Source of the DNA: Neoluteolibacter marinus
GTDB lineage: Bacteria > Verrucomicrobiota > Verrucomicrobiia > Verrucomicrobiales > Akkermansiaceae
DNA length: 64,000 nucleotides
Assembly: GCF_014904755.1 (NCBI RefSeq)
Contig: NZ_JACZFQ010000006.1
Span: 124,001-188,000, forward strand
Reading direction: 5' to 3'
Part shown: positions 58,612 to 64,000 of the stretch, in pieces
Layout of the letters: every line of letters starts with the position of its first letter
How positions within the stretch are numbered: position 1 is the stretch's first letter
Notes under the pieces: model-generated
Told to the model about the DNA's origin: nothing
Databases searched by the model: none
What the model saw: only the letters and a program-made list of their open reading frames with translations
Position numbers and translations under genes: made by a program

Positions 58612-60188
58612 ACCGAAGCATAGGCATCGTCATTTTCCTGATCATCGCGGCGATATTCGCGATCGTCCTTGCCGTTGATGTCGGCACCGAGAATTACGAG
58701 CAGCTTGGCATCTATGCCTCGGTCGCTGTCATCATCTACTTCTTCGTCCACGGCTGGAAGAACGTCTGGTGGTTCGCCTCCTCCCTCGTCTTTTCAGGCG
58801 TGGTCTTCTTCCAGGGCTTCGTTTTCGAGGGCGACCACCTGTTCGTGCTGATGCTGGTGCTGGCTTCGGTGATGGCGCTGATCACCCGCTCTCTGGCCCC
58901 GCCGGTCCGCGAACTCCAGCTCGCGGGCTCCCGCTCCACCGGCCTCATTGTCGGCTTGCTGCTTGCCTACGGCGGCCTCCACTTCCTGGTCAACTACGTC
59001 TTCCCTTACTCATCGAACGACTACTCACTGAAAACAAGCAGCAAGGCCTACTTCGAGTGCTACGCCTCCATGGTTTGCTTCTTCTGGCTGCTTGTGGGGC
59101 CCTACTCGTTCAGGATGAAGTCCACTTGGCCGCGCACGCTGCTCTGGATCATTTCCCTCTCCCTCTTCGGCAATGTCGCCATCCGCGGCTTGATGTACTA
59201 TCAGGGATTCCAAGCGGCTGAGGGCGGCAGCAACGACCTCGAACAGTACTACCTCAATGTCCCCATCATCAACATGCAGGCGGGCGTCTTCACGCTGCGC
59301 AACCTGTGTCCGATGGCTACCGCCATCGTCCTGATGATCGCCACGGCCCCCGGTTGGTGGCGTGGCCAGAAGCTGTGGATGAAGATCCTCGTCCTCGACA
59401 CCGTCGGCCTCATCTTCGTCGGCGCCTTGTTCTCGGGCGGCCGCGCCACCGTGCTCTTTTGTCTCGCCCTCGCCTTCCTCGTCGCCCTGGTTCGCCGCCG
59501 CGTCGCCATCATCTCCTTGATGAGCATGACCGCGGTGCTCGTGATCGCCCTCGCCAACGTCTTCTCCAACGAGATCAATACCAACGCTCCGGTTTACGTC
59601 GCGCGGTCGCTGCAGTTGGTGATGTTGGACAAGGGGAAAACGGCCGAGATGATCTCGGGCTCCCAGGACAGCCGGGATGCCGCGTTCGACGAGGCTTTGG
59701 TCCAATGGAGGTCGGATAACCGCGTGCTGTTTTTCGGCAGGTCCGTGTTTCATATCACTTGGGACGACGCCTTGTACATGGGGCAGCGATTCGGGATCGA
59801 CGGGTTCGTGGAGAACGCGATGCGCTCGGGAAGAACCCACAACTTGCTCACTGACTTGCTCCTGCAGTATGGGCTGGTGGGAGCGACGCTTTACCTAACC
59901 GCGTACGTTGCGATCATCCGCTTTTTCTGGAAGCTCTATCGCGTGATCGGGAGGGAGAACCCCGTGCCCAAGGCCATTGTCGGCGCGATGGCCATCTATT
60001 TGCCGCTGATCTTTGTCTATCAGCTCTTGGGAGGTCAGTTCATGCCCAGCGTGGCAGCCCTTGTTCTGGGCATCACCCGCGCCGGCCTCGCCATGATTCC
60101 ACAACCCACGACATCCACCGCGGTCGTCGTGGAACCAGCTCGCGGGCCCACTCGTCGTCGGTTTCCTTCGCCGGCGGTCGGACGATAA
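58608..60188 (+). CDS. wzy: Wzy-like O-antigen polymerase/ligase family membrane protein
   Basis: 526 residues from ATG 58608 (MNRSIGIVIFLIIAAIFAIVL). About eleven hydrophobic helices with a larger periplasmic loop near residues 330-410 (NTNAPVYVARSLQLVM ... RTHNLLTDLLLQYGLVGATLYL), where the Arg-Thr-His-Asn motif matches the Wzy_C/O-antigen ligase signature (HNxxLxxxxxxG). Joins repeat units delivered by Wzx at the periplasmic face. A basic cytoplasmic tail (PTRRRFPSPAVGR) ends the protein. Confidence 0.87.
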   Translation: MNRSIGIVIFLIIAAIFAIVLAVDVGTENYEQLGIYASVAVIIYFFVHGWKNVWWFASSLVFSGVVFFQGFVFEGDHLFVLMLVLASVMALITRSLAPPVRELQLAGSRSTGLIVGLLLAYGGLHFLVNYVFPYSSNDYSLKTSSKAYFECYASMVCFFWLLVGPYSFRMKSTWPRTLLWIISLSLFGNVAIRGLMYYQGFQAAEGGSNDLEQYYLNVPIINMQAGVFTLRNLCPMATAIVLMIATAPGWWRGQKLWMKILVLDTVGLIFVGALFSGGRATVLFCLALAFLVALVRRRVAIISLMSMTAVLVIALANVFSNEINTNAPVYVARSLQLVMLDKGKTAEMISGSQDSRDAAFDEALVQWRSDNRVLFFGRSVFHITWDDALYMGQRFGIDGFVENAMRSGRTHNLLTDLLLQYGLVGATLYLTAYVAIIRFFWKLYRVIGRENPVPKAIVGAMAIYLPLIFVYQLLGGQFMPSVAALVLGITRAGLAMIPQPTTSTAVVVEPARGPTRRRFPSPAVGR

Positions 60189-60234
60189 GAATCCCGGTGC
60201 CCTGGCGGAACCTCCCCTTTTCCGGTTTATCGCA

Positions 60235-61038
60235 ATGTCCAGACCTCTCCTGTCAATCGTCACGCCTGTTTTCAATCAGGCCCGGTACATCCGCCAAACC
60301 ATCGAAAGCGTTCTGGACCAGAAGGATGACCGGATCGAGTACATCGTGATGGACGGCGGTTCCACGGATGGCACCGCGGAGATCATCCGCGAGTATGAAG
60401 GACGGATCGATCACTGGCAGTCCGGTCCCGACGGCGGGCAGAGCAATGCGATCGCCGACGGGTTTTCACGAGCGAAAGGCCGCTATCTGGCCTGGATCAA
60501 CGGCGATGACTTTTACCTGCCCGGCGTTCTCGGCAAGGTGCTCGAAATCACGGGGTCGAATCCGGGGGTCAAATTGATATACGGGGACTACGTGGTGATC
60601 GGCCAGGACGGGTTGATCGAGGCGAAGCCGAAGGTCTCGTTCGATTTCGACATTTGTCTCTACAGCTATCTGATGATCCCCCAGCCATCGTCCTTTTGGA
60701 GCCGCGAACTTTATTTTGATGCCGGAGGGATCAATACGAAGTTCCAGTTCGCATTCGACTGGGACCTGTTCCTGCGGATGGGACGGGATTGCGCTGCGGA
60801 TGAGATTCTTCACGTCCACGACCTCTGGTCGGCGTTCCGGCTGCACGACGAAAGCAAGTCGGTATCGGCGAAGGCGCGTTTCCGCGAGGAACGCGGGGCA
60901 ATCCAAGGGCAGTTCGCTGAGTTCAAGGGCGGACCGTGGGAGCCACTTCTCCGGAGGTGGCATTTGTTGAGGGTGCTCCGGCGCTTCAAGGAGGAGCGCG
61001 GGTTCATCCCGGTTCGCAAGGATAGCCGGAAAGCCTGA
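60235..61038 (+). CDS. Glycosyltransferase family 2
   Basis: 267 residues. GT-A fold with LSIVTPVFNQARYIRQTIESVL, YIVMDGGSTDGTAEIIREYEG, SGPDGGQSNAIADGFSRAKGRYLAWINGDDFYLPGVL (DxD in GDD) and QPSSFWSRELYFDAGGINTKFQFAFDWDLFLRMG. The SGPDGGQSNAIN-like motif is typical of WcaA/WbbL-type transferases in O-antigen clusters. Acts on the lipid-linked repeat unit. Confidence 0.92.
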   Translation: MSRPLLSIVTPVFNQARYIRQTIESVLDQKDDRIEYIVMDGGSTDGTAEIIREYEGRIDHWQSGPDGGQSNAIADGFSRAKGRYLAWINGDDFYLPGVLGKVLEITGSNPGVKLIYGDYVVIGQDGLIEAKPKVSFDFDICLYSYLMIPQPSSFWSRELYFDAGGINTKFQFAFDWDLFLRMGRDCAADEILHVHDLWSAFRLHDESKSVSAKARFREERGAIQGQFAEFKGGPWEPLLRRWHLLRVLRRFKEERGFIPVRKDSRKA

Positions 61039-61055
61039 ATTCAATAATCGCTCGC

Positions 61056-61691
61056 ATGGGTATAGTCCGATGGTGCCGCAAGGCGGTTGGCCGCAGCCAA
61101 GGCTTCCTTTTCAAGGCGCTGAGGCCCCTCATGCCTCGCTCGAGGGGGATCGACATCGGCCGCGATGTGCGGCTGAGGGGATGGCCGTGCATTCGGGCGA
61201 AGGCGGGGAGCCGCATCGAGATCGGGGATCGTGTCACGCTCCTGTCGTCGCCGACGTCAAACGCAGTCGGACTCGCCCATCCCACGATCATCCAGACGCT
61301 GGCTCCGGGGGCTCTGATTCGCATCGGAGACGATTGTGGTTTGAGCGGTGCCGCGATCGTCGCCCGGAAAGAGATCGTTATCGGGAAAGACGTCCTTCTG
61401 GGGGCCGGCTGCAAGATTCTGGACAATGATTTTCACCCGATCGACGCGGAGGAGCGTTGCCGCAATGTCGAGGCGTCGATCCGGGCTGAGGCCATCGTGA
61501 TCGAGGACAAGGTTTGGATCGGAGGTGGCGCCACCATACTCAAGGGAGTCCGATTGGGCGAAGGTTGCGTCGTGGGAGCATCCGCCGTCGTGACGAAGAG
61601 CTTGCCCGCATTCTCGGTGGCCGCCGGCAACCCGGCGAAGGTGATTCGGATGCTGAAGCAGCGGGATCCTCAGGTCGCGGCCGATGAATGA
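61056..61691 (+). CDS. Left-handed beta-helix acyltransferase
   Basis: 211 residues. Hexapeptide repeats give the parallel beta-helix: RIEIGDRVTLLSS, IRIGDDCGLSGAAIVARKEIVIGKDVLLGAGCKILDNDFHP, and IVIEDKVWIGGGATILKGVRLGEGCVVGASAVVTKSLP. The His in NDFHP is the conserved catalytic position of the xenobiotic/maltose O-acetyltransferase group. Probably O-acetylates a sugar of the repeat. Its stop overlaps the next start by 8 nt. Confidence 0.9.
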   Translation: MGIVRWCRKAVGRSQGFLFKALRPLMPRSRGIDIGRDVRLRGWPCIRAKAGSRIEIGDRVTLLSSPTSNAVGLAHPTIIQTLAPGALIRIGDDCGLSGAAIVARKEIVIGKDVLLGAGCKILDNDFHPIDAEERCRNVEASIRAEAIVIEDKVWIGGGATILKGVRLGEGCVVGASAVVTKSLPAFSVAAGNPAKVIRMLKQRDPQVAADE

Positions 61692-62745
61692 GCAGGATCA
61701 GTCGTGGAGACACGGGCTGGATGCCATCGCCGGGGCGGGGATTTGCTATGCCGCGGTTGGTCCGATCGAGAAACTCGAGGATCCGTGCTGCCGGGACATC
61801 GATGTTTTTGTCGATGGGGACGACCTCGGTGCCGTTTCGACGCTGGTGGCCCGGGCGTATGAGGACCGGGGATGGATCTTGATCGCGAAAGTGGAGAACG
61901 AATACAGCCGTCAGCTTTACTTCGCGAAAGCCGCTGGCGAGGCCGATCCACGATTCATCCAGTTCGATCTGATGCCCGGAGCCTCTTGGCGGGGCTTCGA
62001 GTATTTCCAAGGCAAGGACGCGGCGCTGATGATGAGCGTCGAACGGGGAATTCGGGTACTGAATCCGGGGGTGACGAGCCTCTACAAGTGGTTCAGGACG
62101 GCCGTCTGGAATCCGCCAGCTGCGGGTCCCCCGCCTTGCGAAGAGTGGAGCGCGGACCCTGAGGCGATGAGCGAACTCAGATCATGGGTGGGTGACAACC
62201 TTGCCGCTTCGATCCTGGAATCGGGGGCGGGCGGACCATCCACCATCCCGGCGAATTCGCTCCGATGGGGGGTGTTGCGCTCAACCTTGGGCCGACAGGG
62301 AATCCGGTGCGCAAGAAGGGTCGTGTGGCACTTCCGGTTGGTGACGCGGAGGACCTTGGTGCCGAGCGGTGTGCTGGTTTTGGGATCGGACCGGCTTGGC
62401 ATCGACGGGGCTGAACTCAAAGCCCGAATCGAACGGGGCGAACCGTTTCCGTTCAGCGGGTTTTCGGATTTCAGCGAGCGGGTGAAAGGCCCGGGTCGAT
62501 TGACCTTCGGCTTGGCTCTTGCGCTTTGGGGACGGCTGGTGCGAGGGGGACTGGTATATATGGAGGAAGCAGTTTACTCCCAGTGTGTCAGTCCGTGGAT
62601 GAAACGCCGGGCCAGCAGTCATACCTTCGGACCGGGGCATGCAGATGGCCGGGAGGGTGGGGATAGTGGATGGGAGAGGCGATTCTACCGGGAATTGATC
62701 CTGTGGATGCACGCGCGGCTGCGTGGCACCGTTGACCCTGACTAA
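61684..62745 (+). CDS. Nucleotidyltransferase-like protein with a degenerate thymidylate-kinase-like C-terminal half
   Basis: 353 residues. The N-terminal part has DIDVFVDGDDLGAVSTLVARAYEDRGW, a nucleotidyltransferase-type pair of acidic residues (about 38-46). In the C-terminal half PSGVLVLGSDRLGIDGAELKARI lines up in position and pattern with the PSG...GPDGSGKS P-loop of thymidylate-kinase-like domains, but the Lys-Ser is lost. Further on, RGGLVYMEEAVYSQ matches the RGGLVIxDRY segment. The C-terminal domain is therefore probably a catalytically dead relic. In other polysaccharide clusters intact proteins of this plan occur. Function unknown. Confidence 0.6.
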   Translation: MNEQDQSWRHGLDAIAGAGICYAAVGPIEKLEDPCCRDIDVFVDGDDLGAVSTLVARAYEDRGWILIAKVENEYSRQLYFAKAAGEADPRFIQFDLMPGASWRGFEYFQGKDAALMMSVERGIRVLNPGVTSLYKWFRTAVWNPPAAGPPPCEEWSADPEAMSELRSWVGDNLAASILESGAGGPSTIPANSLRWGVLRSTLGRQGIRCARRVVWHFRLVTRRTLVPSGVLVLGSDRLGIDGAELKARIERGEPFPFSGFSDFSERVKGPGRLTFGLALALWGRLVRGGLVYMEEAVYSQCVSPWMKRRASSHTFGPGHADGREGGDSGWERRFYRELILWMHARLRGTVDPD

Positions 62746-62772
62746 GGAAGCGGTCATCCAACAAACAATCCG

Positions 62773-64000
62773 ATGCGTGTCCTGATTTCAGCATTCGTCT
62801 GCGAGCCTTTGGAGGGGTCGGAGCCGGAGGTGGGGTGGCGGTGGGCGATGGAGATGGCGCGTCATGCCGAGGTGGTGGTGGTGACGCAGCGCAAGAACCG
62901 GGCGCGGATCGAGCGTTACCTGGCGGATCATCCGGACGAGGCGGAGCGGGTGGAATTCCGCTATCACGCTCCGGGGATGGGGCTGGAGCGGCTGCGCAAG
63001 CGCCTGCGGCTGGGCTACTTCACCCTGTGGCAGTGGACGCTTCGGGGGGTGATGGAACGGTGGCTGGCGGAGGACCCGGGAATCGGCTTGATCCACCATG
63101 TGACCTTCGCCTCGTTCCGATACCCTTGTTTCCTCGGCGGACTGGGCGTGCCGGTGGTATGGGGTCCGGTGGGAGGGGCGGACGAGGCGCCGGAAGGATT
63201 GCTGGCCTATCGCGGGCGCCAGCGGGCGCGGCTCAAGGAACGCCTGCGCAATGGCCTGACCGGGGTGTCGCGCCTTTTGCTGCCGTGGCTGGATCCGACC
63301 GGAGGAGGGCGATCGGGCATCGTGCTGGCGGCGACGCCGAGCATGGCGCGCGTACTCGAGGGCGAAGGCCTGTGCTGCGAGACCTTCCCGACGATCGGCA
63401 TGACGGACGAGGAATGGCACCAGGCGGAACCTTTGGCGGGAGTCCGGGAACCGGGTCCGATGCGTTTCCTTTATGTCGGCCGGCTGCACTTCCTCAAAGG
63501 CATCCACTTGCTGCTGGAAGCGGTGGCGGGACTGACCGGGAGGGAGTTCGAACTCACGCTGGTGGGCGGTGGGCCGGAGGATGGCTGGTTGCGCGGCTTG
63601 GCGAAAGAATTCGGCGTGGCGGAGCGGGTGCGTTTCATGGGTCCGGTTCCGCGTGGGGAGCTGCCGGAGTGGTACCGCCGTCACGATGTCATCGTTTCCC
63701 CGAGTCTTTATGAAAGCGGTGGCCTGGCGACGTTGGAGGCGATGAACCACGGGTTGCCGGCGATCGTACTGGACGTGGGGGGACACCAGCTATCGGTGAC
63801 CCGGGACTGCGGAATCCGGGTCGATCCACACGGGCCGGGGCACGAGGTGGTGGCGCGGCTGCGGGACGCGCTGCGCACCTACCTTGATCGTCCGGAACTG
63901 GCGGTCCTGCACGGCGCGGCGGCACGCCGGCGGGTGGCGGAACGCTACCTTTGGTCGCGCAAGGCGGAGTCGATGCTCGCGATCTATCGTCGGGTGCTGG
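62773..64000 (+). CDS. Glycosyltransferase family 4, partial at right edge
   Basis: The frame from ATG 62773 stays open to the end of the window (409 codons), so the stop lies outside. GT-B fold: N-terminal MRVLISAFVCEPLEGSEPEVGW (donor-glycine loop replaced by GSEPEVG, as in WcaL/PimB-like enzymes), VVWGPVGGADEAPEG, and the C-terminal RFLYVGRLHFLKGIHLLLEA and LVGGGPEDGW. The catalytic EX7E region is SLYESGGLATLEAMNHGLPAI. Adds a sugar from a nucleotide donor to the growing repeat. Last visible gene of the cluster, which continues beyond 64000. Confidence 0.93.
   Translation, partial: MRVLISAFVCEPLEGSEPEVGWRWAMEMARHAEVVVVTQRKNRARIERYLADHPDEAERVEFRYHAPGMGLERLRKRLRLGYFTLWQWTLRGVMERWLAEDPGIGLIHHVTFASFRYPCFLGGLGVPVVWGPVGGADEAPEGLLAYRGRQRARLKERLRNGLTGVSRLLLPWLDPTGGGRSGIVLAATPSMARVLEGEGLCCETFPTIGMTDEEWHQAEPLAGVREPGPMRFLYVGRLHFLKGIHLLLEAVAGLTGREFELTLVGGGPEDGWLRGLAKEFGVAERVRFMGPVPRGELPEWYRRHDVIVSPSLYESGGLATLEAMNHGLPAIVLDVGGHQLSVTRDCGIRVDPHGPGHEVVARLRDALRTYLDRPELAVLHGAAARRRVAERYLWSRKAESMLAIYRRVL

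Overview
The window looks like a chromosomal segment of a GC-rich member of the Verrucomicrobiota, probably order Verrucomicrobiales (Luteolibacter/Haloferula-like). The evidence is an exported autotransporter-associated beta-strand repeat protein, PA14/DUF1080/LamG carbohydrate proteins with a DxDGDGI-x-NLxEY C-terminal module, an ECF sigma factor next to a transmembrane Ser/Thr kinase, a type IV prepilin-like protein, and sparse Shine-Dalgarno sequences. The genus is an inference from gene content. I see no rRNA, tRNA, CRISPR array, transposase, integrase or phage gene. The one mobile-element-like feature is a 163-bp inverted-repeat element between cysD and cysN.

Layout. (1) 1-2743: partial LOG-family gene and two related membrane proteins of unknown role. 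(2) 2749-6685, minus strand: aroE, OprP/OprO-type porin, DUF4956 membrane protein and VTC-domain polyphosphate polymerase, a likely phosphate-capture and polyphosphate module with a Pho-box-like site upstream. (3) 7048-12296: recQ (minus), an SH3-domain protein, ECF sigma factor and receptor-like Ser/Thr kinase. (4) 12498-22383: three large exported carbohydrate/adhesin-type proteins; two share a 33-bp upstream element. (5) 22393-27231, minus strand: a tightly packed operon of a PpiD/SurA-like chaperone, TPR protein, metG, a GH16 glycosidase and ruvX. (6) 27232-27585: divergent region with a minus-strand intrinsic terminator that belongs to no visible gene. (7) 27586-34495: an RsmA(KsgA)-Nudix fusion, a prepilin-like protein, TonB/ExbB/ExbD, peptide deformylase, and a pair resembling a Roadblock protein plus a degenerate MglA-type GTPase, then pgsA (minus). 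(8) 34566-37525: gnd with a strong terminator, and a methyltransferase.

(9) 37560-64000 is one large extracellular-polysaccharide locus. It opens with a GbsR/MarR-like regulator and a NusG/RfaH-like antiterminator. Near-identical 18-bp palindromes lie upstream of the regulator gene and between the antiterminator gene and the first sugar gene. The leader before that sugar gene carries two hairpins, the second presenting a sequence resembling the ops element. The cluster encodes UDP-xylose and UDP-uronate enzymes, an aminotransferase, GDP-fucose synthesis (gmd, fcl), a CDP-3,6-dideoxyhexose pathway (rfbF, rfbG, rfbH, an RfbC-like epimerase, a reductase-like SDR and an RfbE-like 2-epimerase), sulfate activation (cysC, cysD, cysN), a WecG/TagA transferase, Wzx flippase, Wzy-like polymerase, GT2 and GT4 glycosyltransferases, an acetyltransferase, an APH-fold kinase and a nucleotidyltransferase-like protein. 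Together these suggest a fucose- and dideoxyhexose-containing, possibly sulfated polysaccharide made by the Wzx/Wzy route. Priming transferase, Wza/Wzc export genes and any sulfotransferase are not in the window, and the last glycosyltransferase runs off the right edge.
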